Of a stretch of 64,000 nucleotides of DNA, positions 1 through 8,522 are shown in pieces. The DNA is taken from the NCBI RefSeq assembly GCF_023716665.1, contig NZ_CP071859.1, positions 310,001 to 374,000 of the forward strand. Direction: 5' to 3'. Origin of the DNA: Vibrio sp. SCSIO 43135 (GTDB lineage: Bacteria > Pseudomonadota > Gammaproteobacteria > Enterobacterales > Vibrionaceae). Both the position numbers and the translations under genes were made by a program. Below the pieces are notes generated by a model that saw nothing but the letters and a program-made list of their open reading frames with translations, had not been told where the DNA came from and made no database searches. How positions within the stretch are numbered: position 1 is the first letter of the stretch; each line of letters begins with the position of its first letter.

Positions 1-1168
1 TATCCCAATGAGCTACTTGCTTCCGAGTTATGATGAGCAAGGGCAAGATGAACTGCCCTATTTCTTGGAAGCCCGGGTTGAACCTGGCTCCCCACTCGTT
101 GGAAAAAGTATTGCAGAAAACAATTTACGGGCGCTTAGAAAGCTGTTTTTAGCCGAAGTTGTCCGTGATGGACAAAGCTTACCGTCGGTAGAGCCAGACT
201 TCGTGCTCAAAGAGAAAGATCGACTGCTGTTTTGTGGGGACATCGAAAGTGTTGCGACCCTGCAGGAAATCCAAGGGTTAACCTTTTTTGGTCAGCATCA
301 TCTTAATGGTCAGGGCTTTATCGAGGTCATCGTCAGTTCTTCGGCCAGTTTTTGCAACAAGACATTGAAGTCTAGTCACTTTCGTGACCGCTTTGATGCT
401 GTAGTAGTGGCGATTCGTCGCGGGCATGAGAGGCTAGAAGGTGGCCTAGGGAACATTGCTCTGGAAGCTGGAGACACTTTAGTTCTAGTGCCTGGAAAGC
501 GTTTTGAAGCAGAACGAAGAGCGCACCGAAAAGAGTTCGTTTGGGTCAATAATCTTGACTCAAGTGCCAAGCTTGACAGTAGTAAGTCAACCATGGTGCT
601 TTTAGGGTTTGCATTGACTATCGGCTTAGCCTTACTGGGGTTAGTTCCCATTATTAAAGGGCTAGCGGTTTATCTTATCGCTTTGCTCGCGTTTGGAATT
701 GTGCAAGTGAGCGAGCTTAGACGGCGTTTCCCGACCGATATTGTTGTCATAGTTGGTTCGGCGCTTTCTATTGCACAGCTCATGCTATCGAGTGGGTTGT
801 CGATGAGAATGGGCGAAATGTTTATGCAGGCCTTTAATGGTTGGGGTGTGTTTGGCGCCTTAGTCGCAACATATCTAATGACCCTAATTCTCACTGAGTT
901 GGTGACTAACAACGCGGCGGCCGCTCTAGCTTTTCCAATTGGCTATAGTATGGCGCTGGGATACGGCGTTGATCCTATGCCTTTTATTATGGCTGTTTTG
1001 TTTGGTGCTAGTGCTAGCTTTATTTCTCCTTATGGGTATCAAACCAACTTGCTGGTATACAGCGTTGGCAATTACCGATTGGCTGACTACATCCGTATTG
1101 GTATCCCTATATCAATAGTTTACTCAGTGCTTGTACTTGGGTTGATCCCTCTATTTTTCCCGTATTGA
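1..1168 (+). CDS. SLC13-family permease with RCK_C domains, 5' truncated
   Basis: The reading frame is open from the first base, so the start codon lies outside the window and only the C-terminal part is seen (about 388 codons). The visible part has two soluble regulatory domains of the RCK_C (TrkA-C) type, roughly residues 10-85 and 100-165. They are followed by a hydrophobic domain with several membrane segments and a small-residue motif (TNNAAAALAFPIGY) typical of SLC13/DASS anion transporters. cysC starts 22 bases downstream on the same strand. In vibrios a transporter of this kind sits in the cysDN-cysC operon, so sulfate uptake is the likely job. The substrate is inferred from context; the family also includes dicarboxylate transporters. 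Confidence 0.85.
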   Translation, partial: IPMSYLLPSYDEQGQDELPYFLEARVEPGSPLVGKSIAENNLRALRKLFLAEVVRDGQSLPSVEPDFVLKEKDRLLFCGDIESVATLQEIQGLTFFGQHHLNGQGFIEVIVSSSASFCNKTLKSSHFRDRFDAVVVAIRRGHERLEGGLGNIALEAGDTLVLVPGKRFEAERRAHRKEFVWVNNLDSSAKLDSSKSTMVLLGFALTIGLALLGLVPIIKGLAVYLIALLAFGIVQVSELRRRFPTDIVVIVGSALSIAQLMLSSGLSMRMGEMFMQAFNGWGVFGALVATYLMTLILTELVTNNAAAALAFPIGYSMALGYGVDPMPFIMAVLFGASASFISPYGYQTNLLVYSVGNYRLADYIRIGIPISIVYSVLVLGLIPLFFPY

Positions 1169-1190
1169 TTTGAAGTTTAAGGAATAAACT

Positions 1191-1823
1191 ATGACTGCAG
1201 TAACATCTGCTAAAGATGAAAACATTGTTTGGCATCAGCATGTTATCGACAAAGGATTTCGAGCTAACCTTAAGAAGCAAAAACCGGCAGTGCTTTGGTT
1301 TACTGGGTTATCTGGCGCAGGGAAATCTACCGTAGCCGGAGCACTTGAAAACCGACTCGCAGAGCTTGGATATCATACATATCTACTTGATGGTGATAAC
1401 GTGCGTCATGGATTGTGTAGTGACCTTGGTTTTTCAGATCAAGATCGCCGTGAGAACATTAGACGGATAGGAGAACTTGCGAAGCTGATGGCTGATGCTG
1501 GGCTGATTGTGTTATCTGCTTTTATTTCTCCGCACAGAACAGAGCGCCAATTGGTTAGAGATATGTTGCCAGAAGGGGAGTTCATCGAAGTGTTTGTGAA
1601 TACTGCACTTGATGTATGCGAGCAACGTGATCCTAAGGGGCTTTATCAGAAGGCTAGAGCGGGAGAAATCTCGAACTTCACGGGAATCGATTCTGAGTAT
1701 CAAGTGCCAGAAAACCCTGAGATTGACCTTCCTGCGGGAGAAAAGTCAATCGAGGAGCTCGTTGAGTTGTGTGTGGAGCAGTTAGAATCAAGAGAGATTA
1801 TCGCTCTTCGTCAAACTGTATGA
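1191..1823 (+). CDS. cysC: Adenylyl-sulfate (APS) kinase
   Basis: CysC phosphorylates adenosine 5'-phosphosulfate with ATP to give PAPS, the second activation step of sulfate assimilation. The 210-residue protein is full length for the family. A Walker A loop GLSGAGKST lies at residues 39-47, followed by the [10 protein letters not shown] and [15 protein letters not shown] segments that bind APS, and by ISPHR, where APS kinases usually have SPYR or SPFR. An AAGGA ribosome site precedes the ATG. The preceding transporter gene is in the same orientation, so the two are probably co-transcribed. The last 13 bases overlap the end of the convergent TIGR03899-type gene. Confidence 0.97.
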   Translation: MTAVTSAKDENIVWHQHVIDKGFRANLKKQKPAVLWFTGLSGAGKSTVAGALENRLAELGYHTYLLDGDNVRHGLCSDLGFSDQDRRENIRRIGELAKLMADAGLIVLSAFISPHRTERQLVRDMLPEGEFIEVFVNTALDVCEQRDPKGLYQKARAGEISNFTGIDSEYQVPENPEIDLPAGEKSIEELVELCVEQLESREIIALRQTV

Positions 1824-2713
1824 TGAATGGAGCTGTTGGCTTCTGTGTGCACAGTAAACTTTTGGCTAAGCACAGCAATCATTTGATCATAATATTGGCT
1901 GTTGGGCTTATTACCCAACAGTTTACACAGCTCATTTCCTGTCGGGCTAAAGCGGTAATATAGCAGCCTGACACCTTTGGTTTGAGCCTGTAGCGATAGC
2001 GTTTTACCTTGATACGTGAGTGGCAATGGAGGTTCGACTTCAATTTCTCCTGATTCGAGCTCGGTACCATGTAGTAGGCCCAGTTCGATCAAAACAAGTA
2101 AGCTAGAGTAGGGCAATTGATAATTGCCGATGTTGATAGCGCTGGTGGTATCACGCTTACCAAAGTGAAAAATACCACCTCTCGCTTTAAAACCGATTAA
2201 TAGCTTACGGCTATTGTCGCTGCCGAAGCTACAAGCCAACGCGGCCGCGCGTTGTAAGGTTTGAGCTTCTTTCGGGCTCATGTCCTGAAGGACTTTTAGG
2301 GCTTTCATTGATGTAGACCCAGGGTTCGTTACTTCCCTCTTTAGTACTTGGGCCCATAAACGTTGCATCGCAGGGTTGTGGATTTCCTGTGCCATATCGA
2401 AAAAACGATATAACCAGTCTTTGTCTGGTTCCCCGGCTGTCTCATCTCGACAAGACTGATGAGTTGCTTTCAGAATTTGTTCCAGATTTTGTTGACGTTG
2501 TTCACGTCGCTTACGTTCTCGAAGCAATGCTCTGTCTAACGTCGACTTCTCCGGGGCTTCACTTTGCAGTAGCGCATCAAGGCCGTAAGTCTGAGCAATA
2601 TTGATCACTCGACTCGCGCTATCTTTAATGTAGCTTGATTTCTTTTCGTGGCTTTTCTTGGATTGCGTCGCACCTTCGTGCTCTATTACAACGGGCTTGT
2701 TTTCCTGCGCCAT
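1811..2713 (-). CDS. TIGR03899 family protein of unknown function
   Basis: This 300-residue protein resembles the conserved gammaproteobacterial family TIGR03899, whose function is not known. The N-terminal 45 residues are charged and Lys-rich. A region near residues 60-85 ([19 protein letters not shown]) is strongly basic and helical and could form a short coiled coil. No signal peptide or membrane segment is seen. The ATG is preceded on its strand by GGAGCTAAC, a good ribosome site. It is convergent with cysC and overlaps its end by 13 bases. Family assignment is from memory of the sequence; no function is proposed. Confidence 0.8.
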   Translation of the reverse strand: MAQENKPVVIEHEGATQSKKSHEKKSSYIKDSASRVINIAQTYGLDALLQSEAPEKSTLDRALLRERKRREQRQQNLEQILKATHQSCRDETAGEPDKDWLYRFFDMAQEIHNPAMQRLWAQVLKREVTNPGSTSMKALKVLQDMSPKEAQTLQRAAALACSFGSDNSRKLLIGFKARGGIFHFGKRDTTSAINIGNYQLPYSSLLVLIELGLLHGTELESGEIEVEPPLPLTYQGKTLSLQAQTKGVRLLYYRFSPTGNELCKLLGNKPNSQYYDQMIAVLSQKFTVHTEANSSIHHTV

Positions 2714-2827
2714 GTTAGCTCCAACTCAGTAAGCTTTTGGATTCACTGGTTAAAATGTAACTCGGAAACCGATTGCCTGCCACACAAAGGTTGTGAGCCC
2801 GCTTTAAAAATGGCTATCACGAATGAT

Positions 2828-2847
2828 AATAATTTGTTAAAATTATT
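2828..2847. promoter_or_regulatory. AT-rich perfect inverted repeat upstream of the 34-residue ORF
   Basis: AATAATTT and AAATTATT form perfect 8-bp arms around a 4-base centre; one further T-A pair extends each arm. The repeat ends about 20 bases before the ATG of the small membrane protein and lies in the divergent space with the TIGR03899-type gene. It could be an operator or simply an AT-rich promoter region. It does not match the Zur operator seen at 6636-6650. Confidence 0.35.
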
Positions 2848-2867
2848 ACTTGTGCAAGTGAGGGCTT

Positions 2868-2972
2868 ATGAAGTATTTGAATGAGAATAAACTGAAAAAG
2901 CACCTGTCAATCGCATTACTATTACTAGTTTACCTAGGGGTTCTAGCGTATTTATCTAAATACATTTCGTAG
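2868..2972 (+). CDS. Small single-pass membrane protein, 34 residues
   Basis: An ATG with a close GTGAGGG ribosome site starts a 34-codon frame ending in TAG. The product has a charged start (KYLNENKLKKH) followed by one hydrophobic helix of about 20 residues (from LSIALLLLV to LAYLSKY), so it would be a one-pass membrane peptide with a basic N-terminal side. I do not recognise the family. It stands alone between the divergent TIGR03899-type gene and the convergent end of the zinc operon. The ribosome site and clean hydrophobic segment support a real gene, but conservation is unchecked. Confidence 0.55.
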   Translation: MKYLNENKLKKHLSIALLLLVYLGVLAYLSKYIS

Positions 2973-3013
2973 AGCAGTGGATTAACAAGGTGCTTTGATT
3001 ATACAACTAGTTG

Positions 3014-3517
3014 TTACATATCATCATATTCAGCGATAGCTGTACCCTCGATGATATAAGCTGTTTCAGCCAATTCATGGTTAAACGTTTCTGTTTTTAA
3101 CTTTCCAATCACATATATAACATCCCAAAGTTGCTGAACTGGCGCACCTTCTGGGAATTTCACGTAAATGATTTGGTTTGGTGGTGGCGGTGGCACATGG
3201 ATACATGCCCCAAAGTAAGGCACCAATAAGAATTCCGTTACGATGTTTTCATCCCCTTCAAGTGGGATAACAAAGCCTGGAATTTTAACCGTACTACCGT
3301 TGAGTTCTGGTCTTACACTACCTACCTTAGATTGCTCCATGGTGGCGCCAGAGTGGTCAATCACCGGCATGCCTATTGCGTCAAATTGATTACGTTCATG
3401 TTCTGGGACAAGGTCTATCCAATCCAGAGTGAGTACGTCTTCGCTACCACTGGCTTGAGCCAGAGCTGGAAAAAGCGAGGTTAAGATAACTAAGACATAG
3501 AGCGTCATTGTTTTCAT
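3014..3517 (-). CDS. DUF3299 periplasmic protein, last gene of the zinc operon
   Basis: A 167-residue protein with a signal peptide (MKTMTLYVLVILTSLFPALAQA) and a secreted domain. The conserved stretch VPYFGACIHVPPPPPNQIIY around residues 98-118, with Cys, His and five prolines, is the hallmark of DUF3299. Its start lies 11 bases after the end of the permease gene, so it is the last gene of the operon that runs leftwards from about 6609. In Vibrio cholerae a comparable cluster (zrgABCDE) was reported to take part in zinc uptake; this would be one of its accessory subunits. The biochemical role of DUF3299 is not known to me, and I do not assign a zrg letter. Confidence 0.8.
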   Translation of the reverse strand: MKTMTLYVLVILTSLFPALAQASGSEDVLTLDWIDLVPEHERNQFDAIGMPVIDHSGATMEQSKVGSVRPELNGSTVKIPGFVIPLEGDENIVTEFLLVPYFGACIHVPPPPPNQIIYVKFPEGAPVQQLWDVIYVIGKLKTETFNHELAETAYIIEGTAIAEYDDM

Positions 3518-3528
3518 ATTTGTGCTTC

Positions 3529-4788
3529 CTAGATTCTAATGGTCATACCGTCGCTCAGAGATTGGCGGTAAGCTCTAAATGCTGGGATGAAACCTATAAT
3601 AATACCAGCTAATTGTACAAACCCTAGAAGCATCCATTCGTGAGCCGTTATACCTGTGAGCGCGATGTTGATTCCATATTGCTGAGAAATTATCGGTTGA
3701 GCGATACTAAGAATCAAATAGACTCCAGCGATACCCGTGATAATGCCGGCGAACGTTAAAGCACTTGCTTCACTAATCAGTAACGCGAAGACATGCTTTG
3801 GCCTAGCGCCCATCGCTCTGAGTATCGCCATCTCACGGCGCCGTTCTTGCAGGCTAGTGAGTAGGCTACTTAGCATTCCGAGCAGTCCTGCGATGACTAC
3901 AAAAATAGATACCGCCATCAGTGCTTGTTCTGCCACTGACATCATGCCCCATAATTCATGTAGGGCTATGCCTGGTAATATCGCGCTTAGCGGTTCTTTG
4001 TTGTAGGTATTGATTTGGCGTTGTAGAGCAAAGGTTTGGATTTTTGATTTCAATCCAAGCATCATTGCAGTAATTTGTTTCACTTCAAAACGATGGCTTT
4101 CGAGTTGCTCTGCTGTGGGGGTTGGCCCAAGGCGAGCGCCAGACTCCCAGCCCACATGAATGGCTTCGATCGCCTCGAGCGATACGTGAACGGTTTTGTC
4201 TACGGGTGTCCCGGTCGGTGCTAGAATCCCTACTACCTTAAATGGAAGGTTATCGTGTCGACTAAATCCGACATCACTGATCCCATGGGCGATGATCATT
4301 TCAGAACCAATATCATAGCCTAACGACTTTGCGACATCAGAGCCAATAACACCTTCAAATAAACTGTTGAACTCTCGGCCTTTTGCAAATGCGAGAGGTT
4401 GCTTTTGCCCATATTTGAAATGCTCAAAATAACTGTGATTGGTGCCCATGACGCGAAAGCCACGGTGCGAATCACCCAGTGAGATTGGAATTGCCCAGTC
4501 TACTGCAGGGTGTTGGCTAAACTCTTGGTAACTTTTCCAGTCGATATTATTGGTCGCATTTCCGATACGAAACACTGAATAAAGCAGAAGGTTAACTTGG
4601 CCTGAACGTCCACCAACAATGAGATCGGTACCAGAAATAGTATTGGCAAAGCTACTTTTAGCCTGAGTTCGAATTCGTTCTACCCCCATGAGTAGAATGA
4701 CGGAAATCGCAACGGTTAAGATGGTGAGAATCGCAGTCGCTTTTCTATTGGTCGCACTCTTCCATGCTAAATTTGCTATCGCTTTCAT
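3529..4788 (-). CDS. ABC transporter permease, FtsX/MacB type, of the zinc operon
   Basis: This 419-residue inner-membrane protein has the MacB/FtsX architecture: one N-terminal membrane helix (about residues 18-36), a large periplasmic domain of the MacB_PCD type (about 40-270), then three C-terminal helices (about 290-410). The cytoplasmic loop with RRREMAILRAMGARPKHVF is the conserved coupling region of this superfamily. Its start overlaps the end of the ATPase gene by four bases, which indicates translational coupling. FtsX-type ABC proteins usually transmit force or move lipoproteins rather than import ions, so how this one contributes to zinc acquisition is open. Confidence 0.88.
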   Translation of the reverse strand: MKAIANLAWKSATNRKATAILTILTVAISVILLMGVERIRTQAKSSFANTISGTDLIVGGRSGQVNLLLYSVFRIGNATNNIDWKSYQEFSQHPAVDWAIPISLGDSHRGFRVMGTNHSYFEHFKYGQKQPLAFAKGREFNSLFEGVIGSDVAKSLGYDIGSEMIIAHGISDVGFSRHDNLPFKVVGILAPTGTPVDKTVHVSLEAIEAIHVGWESGARLGPTPTAEQLESHRFEVKQITAMMLGLKSKIQTFALQRQINTYNKEPLSAILPGIALHELWGMMSVAEQALMAVSIFVVIAGLLGMLSSLLTSLQERRREMAILRAMGARPKHVFALLISEASALTFAGIITGIAGVYLILSIAQPIISQQYGINIALTGITAHEWMLLGFVQLAGIIIGFIPAFRAYRQSLSDGMTIRI

Positions 4789-5483
4789 TGTGCCGCTCCT
4801 ACTTGGTTGAGATCGCGAAGATTGATACTGCGATTGAATAGGGGTTCCAAAGTGGGATCGTGGCTAACAAAAATAAGCGTCGATTGAGCTTGGTTTGCTT
4901 GCTCCATAAGAAGCTCAATAAATGCAGTACGATTATCATGATCCAGCGCCGAGGTTGGTTCGTCAGCAATCACTAGTCTAGGTGACCCCATCAGAGCTCT
5001 GGCGGCGGCGACGCGTTGTTGTTGCCCGATACTGAGCTCGACGACCGGTTTATCAAGCAGATCTGGAGATAAGTGCAAGCGTTCCAGTAGCAGCCGAGCG
5101 GTATTTGAAGGTGTATCGGTGAGTTTAGTTTGTCTTTGTGTTGAAAACTGGCATGGCAGAACAACGTTATCCACCACGTTTAAATAAGGCAGTAGGTTAA
5201 ACTGCTGGAAGATATAGCCTATATTATCTGCCCTGAATTTATCTCGCTGACGAGCACTCAACTGAGATAAGTCTGTCCCTAAAATTTCTATGCGTCCCTG
5301 CTGACATTCATTAATTCCGGTCAGTAAGCTGAGTAAAGTCGATTTACCACAGCCACTAGGCCCTTTAATGAAAACGTGCTCCCCTTGCTCGATAGTCAGT
5401 GCGGGAATATCTAGTATAGCCTGCTGAGCATTTGGCCAAGTAAATTTCAGCTCACTCAATGTGACCACGGGTTGATTTGTCAT
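4785..5483 (-). CDS. ABC transporter ATP-binding protein of the zinc operon
   Basis: A 232-residue ATPase of the LolD/MacB type. Walker A is GPSGCGKST (about residues 40-48), the Q-loop is YIFQQFNLLPYLNV, and Walker B is LVIADEPTSALD followed by an H-switch in FVSHDP. The signature motif reads LSIGQQQ in place of the usual LSGGQ, a modest variation also known in relatives. It partners the FtsX-like permease encoded next (four-base overlap). It follows zrgA after 67 bases that contain a strong hairpin (5511-5541), so its expression may be lower than that of zrgA. Confidence 0.9.
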   Translation of the reverse strand: MTNQPVVTLSELKFTWPNAQQAILDIPALTIEQGEHVFIKGPSGCGKSTLLSLLTGINECQQGRIEILGTDLSQLSARQRDKFRADNIGYIFQQFNLLPYLNVVDNVVLPCQFSTQRQTKLTDTPSNTARLLLERLHLSPDLLDKPVVELSIGQQQRVAAARALMGSPRLVIADEPTSALDHDNRTAFIELLMEQANQAQSTLIFVSHDPTLEPLFNRSINLRDLNQVGAAQ

Positions 5484-5510
5484 AGCGTAGATTCCAAAGC
5501 TTTGATTGCT

Positions 5511-5541
5511 AGCCTTAGCAGCGAATTTCGCTGCTAAGGCT
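5511..5541 (-). other. Strong intercistronic hairpin between zrgA and the ATPase gene
   Basis: Perfect 15-bp arms (AGCCTTAGCAGCGAA and its complement) surround one central base. Neither strand has a T-tract directly after the stem, so it is not a standard intrinsic terminator. On the minus-strand transcript it would protect the 3' end of a processed zrgA message or act as a partial attenuator before the ABC genes. Confidence 0.7.
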
Positions 5542-5550
5542 TAATGGAAA

Positions 5551-6264
<714 letters not shown>

Positions 6265-6303
6265 TGATTGTTTCCTCAGTACTCAAATAGTTATAAAAAA
6301 TCA

Positions 6304-6609
6304 TTATGTTAAAAGAGTAGTCAGAAATGGCGGAGAGCGGGCTAGGTATGCGTAATATGGCTCAGAACCAGCAACAGCATGACGCTTCTCTTTTTGGAGA
6401 ATACACCTATAACTCGGTGTTAATGTTGGAGCTGCTGGCGTGACAGCGCCATGCACGGCGGAAAACTGCTCACACTGGTGGTGTGCATGGTGACTGGGAA
6501 TAAAGTCATATTGGTGCTGAACAGATGCAAAGCCTAACCAGAGCGTTAAAGCTATGGTATTGAATGCGATTAAGCGAAAAGAGTTCTTGCAATGCCGAAG
6601 GGTAGACAC
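6304..6609 (-). CDS. Small His-containing protein, first gene of the zinc operon (DUF2607-like)
   Basis: A 101-residue protein with an N-terminal hydrophobic helix (FRLIAFNTIALTLWLGFAS), then a segment rich in His (QHQYDFIPSHHAHHQCEQ) with one Cys, which suggests a membrane-anchored or exported metal-binding protein. I place the start at GTG (6607-6609), because a GGTGA ribosome site lies six bases before it. A TTG two codons upstream (6613-6615) touches that site, and a stop codon immediately precedes the TTG, so no longer form is possible. It resembles a small Vibrio family I recall as DUF2607; that name is uncertain. Its promoter carries a Zur operator. Confidence 0.7.
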   Translation of the reverse strand: MSTLRHCKNSFRLIAFNTIALTLWLGFASVQHQYDFIPSHHAHHQCEQFSAVHGAVTPAAPTLTPSYRCILQKEKRHAVAGSEPYYAYLARSPPFLTTLLT

Positions 6610-6635
6610 AACCAATCACCAATAAAACAACGAAG

Positions 6636-6650
6636 TGTTATAATATAACA
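6636..6650. promoter_or_regulatory. Zur operator of the zinc operon
   Basis: TGTTATAATATAACA is an exact match to the core of the gammaproteobacterial Zur consensus TGTTATA-N-TATAACA, with perfect 7-bp arms. It lies 27 bases before the GTG of the first zinc-operon gene and covers the predicted -10 element, as expected for repression when zinc is sufficient. Confidence 0.88.
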
Positions 6651-6670
6651 ACGGATGTTGGTTGTGTCAG
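6642..6670 (-). promoter_or_regulatory. Sigma-70 promoter of the zinc operon
   Basis: Read on the minus strand, a -35 of CTGACA (6665-6670) is followed after 17 bases by a -10 of TATATT (6642-6647). The -10 lies inside the Zur operator. Transcription would start near 6635, giving a leader of about 25 bases before the GTG at 6609. Confidence 0.7.
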
Positions 6671-6699
6671 GCGTTTATTAAAACATTGACGTCAAAGGG

Positions 6700-7251
6700 C
6701 TAAAGGTTCGCTTTGACAAGTTCCAGTACAGAAGCGATTTGGGCGTCATCGAGTGCACCCTCGTGGACAAATAGAACTTTACCTTGTTTGTCTTGAACAA
6801 CAATTGCTGAAGACTCTTCTTGTAGGCCCCAAGAGCTGGCAACGACACCGGATTCATCCAATACCATGGAAGACCAAGGAAATTCTTGCTTACTATCTTC
6901 TGCCGAAGACTTAACAAAAGATCCCGTCCCCCACATTGCATCATCTTGATTAATGATAGTGGTGGTTTGGTAATCAGATTCTGAGAATTTAGCTGCAGTG
7001 ATGGCTTGCATGAGGGGCGCGTTCATTTCCTTTGAGCTACTGCGGCCCGCAATCGCCTGTATAACTCGAACTTTGCCAAGCATCTCGGCATTACTCCAGC
7101 TTTGATAGGTTGTGTCGTCTCCGCTGATTAGGATCTCTCCGTATTTATCTACTTTCACGTCAGGAACGGTCTGACCAATAGATAAGTTGTGAGCGAGAAC
7201 TGTTAGTGGAGAGCAAGTAAGTAGGGTTGCTATTAATAGTTTATGTTTCAT
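6700..7251 (-). CDS. ytfJ: YtfJ family periplasmic protein
   Basis: A 183-residue protein with a signal peptide (MKHKLLIATLLTCSPLTVLAHN) and a mature domain that resembles the YtfJ family, which has a thioredoxin-like fold. No CxxC pair is visible, so thiol-disulfide exchange is not expected. The start ATG has an AAGGAAGATAATA ribosome region. The gene ends 50 bases before the Zur-controlled zinc promoter and faces the same way. No convincing terminator separates them, so some read-through is possible. Function is not established; the neighbours ytfK, msrA, tamA and tamB repeat the ytf order of enterics. Confidence 0.88.
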   Translation of the reverse strand: MKHKLLIATLLTCSPLTVLAHNLSIGQTVPDVKVDKYGEILISGDDTTYQSWSNAEMLGKVRVIQAIAGRSSSKEMNAPLMQAITAAKFSESDYQTTTIINQDDAMWGTGSFVKSSAEDSKQEFPWSSMVLDESGVVASSWGLQEESSAIVVQDKQGKVLFVHEGALDDAQIASVLELVKANL

Positions 7252-7412
7252 TATTATCTTCCTTATTTAGCGCGTAAAACTCACTCTTTCTGAATAGTTA
7301 TTAGCTACCCATATGAGTTAAATTTCAGCGTTAACAAGTATAACCCGATTTTTGTAACATAATACAGCCACCTCACTCCTTGCCGTTAAGTCTCAATTAG
7401 AGAATATTTTGG

Positions 7413-7440
7413 TTGAAGCATAACTATTCAAGACTATAAT
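7413..7440 (+). promoter_or_regulatory. Candidate sigma-70 promoter of ytfK
   Basis: TTGAAG (7413-7418) and a perfect TATAAT (7435-7440) are separated by 16 bases. Transcription from about 7447 would give a leader of roughly 83 bases before ytfK, in which TTCACT-CCCTG-TGAA can form a small hairpin. Confidence 0.55.
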
Positions 7441-7529
7441 ATCGCTATCTAGGGGGAAATTGGATTCACTCCCTGTGAAGTCTCTCAGGAAGAAGAGATT
7501 GTTGTACCGCAAAAGGATATTGAGGTTTT

Positions 7530-7730
7530 ATGCTGCGCGAATTTACTATCTATCGCCCACGTCAGGTGGCACGTTTCGTTAAAACCCTTTTTAAAGGGCA
7601 ATTCACTATCGCCGGAATTGGCGAATTTCAGTTTGATAACGGGAAGGTTCTACTCCCCGATACCACAGACCTGCAAAAGATGACCGTATTTAAAGAGATT
7701 AATGGCGTCATTGCGACTATGCAGGCATAG
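7530..7730 (+). CDS. ytfK: YtfK-like DUF1107 protein
   Basis: A 66-residue basic protein that matches the small DUF1107 family (YtfK is about 68 residues in E. coli). In E. coli, YtfK was reported to stimulate SpoT-dependent (p)ppGpp accumulation under phosphate or fatty-acid starvation; whether the Vibrio protein does so is inference. It has no signal peptide or membrane segment. The start follows a TTGAGG ribosome site. The gene stands alone between divergent ytfJ and convergent msrA, with its own promoter at 7413-7440. Confidence 0.87.
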   Translation: MLREFTIYRPRQVARFVKTLFKGQFTIAGIGEFQFDNGKVLLPDTTDLQKMTVFKEINGVIATMQA

Positions 7731-7763
7731 AGTTTCTACTCTCTAATTACTACTATCTCGGAA

Positions 7764-8393
7764 CTATTCTGGTGGGAAGCACACACCAGTGCCACCTAAT
7801 CCACAATACCCGTTAGGGTTTTTGGCAAGGTACTGCTGATGATAGGTTTCTGCCAGATAGTACTTGCCGGCAGGCAGTATTTCAGTAGTGATGGTCCCTT
7901 GTTTTTGTTCGGTTAGCAAAGCTTGATAGGTTTCTTTGCTTTGTTCTGAAATGGTTAACTGCTCTTGGTCGTAAACATAGATGGCAGAGCGATATTGAGT
8001 GCCTAAGTCGTTGCCTTGGCGCATTCCTTGGCTAGGGTCATGGCGTTCCCAGAAAACATTCAGTAGTTGTCTGAGTGGTAAAACTTGAGGGTCGAAAACG
8101 ACGCGTACCACTTCGGTATGGCCGGTTTGCCCTGAACACACTTCTTCATAAGTCGGGTTGCGAGTATAGCCACCAGAGTAGCCTACCGAAGTCGATACCA
8201 CACCATCTAGTTGCCAGAATAATCGCTCAGCTCCCCAGAAGCAGCCCATACCAAATAAAATTTCTTGGCAACCATTTTCAGGAGATGCGGTCAAACTAGA
8301 ATGATTGACATAATGGACATCATCAACAATGAGCGCCTGCTCTCGCCCTGGTAACGCTTGGTCGGCGGTGATCATTATCTGTTTTTGTTTCAT
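7764..8393 (-). CDS. msrA: Peptide methionine-S-sulfoxide reductase MsrA
   Basis: MsrA reduces the S-epimer of methionine sulfoxide in proteins and free methionine. The 209-residue protein has the catalytic motif GCFWG with the nucleophile Cys51, the VGYSGG and TGHTEVVRV segments, and a C-terminal GYCGLGGTGVCFP that holds the resolving cysteines. The N-terminal extension of about 40 residues is like that of E. coli MsrA (212 residues). It is divergent from tamA, with 129 bases between the two starts. Confidence 0.97.
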   Translation of the reverse strand: MKQKQIMITADQALPGREQALIVDDVHYVNHSSLTASPENGCQEILFGMGCFWGAERLFWQLDGVVSTSVGYSGGYTRNPTYEEVCSGQTGHTEVVRVVFDPQVLPLRQLLNVFWERHDPSQGMRQGNDLGTQYRSAIYVYDQEQLTISEQSKETYQALLTEQKQGTITTEILPAGKYYLAETYHQQYLAKNPNGYCGLGGTGVCFPPE

Positions 8394-8522
8394 TGTGGAT
8401 TTCCTTATTGCGATGATTTTAACAGTAGACCGCTTAATTAACTGATTTCATACAGACTTCAATAAATAATGTCGGTATTATTTCTACTACTTCCGTAACC
8501 CTAGATTTGCCTTAATAGAAGC

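Noticed and set aside
3003..3014. ACAACTAGTTGT palindrome at the end of the zinc operon as a terminator
   Set aside because: The stem is only six pairs without a loop and lacks a T-tract; no terminator can be supported there.
6691..6717. Hairpin at the end of ytfJ as a terminator
   Set aside because: Seven-pair arms with a 13-base loop overlap the stop codon, and the T-run comes too late.
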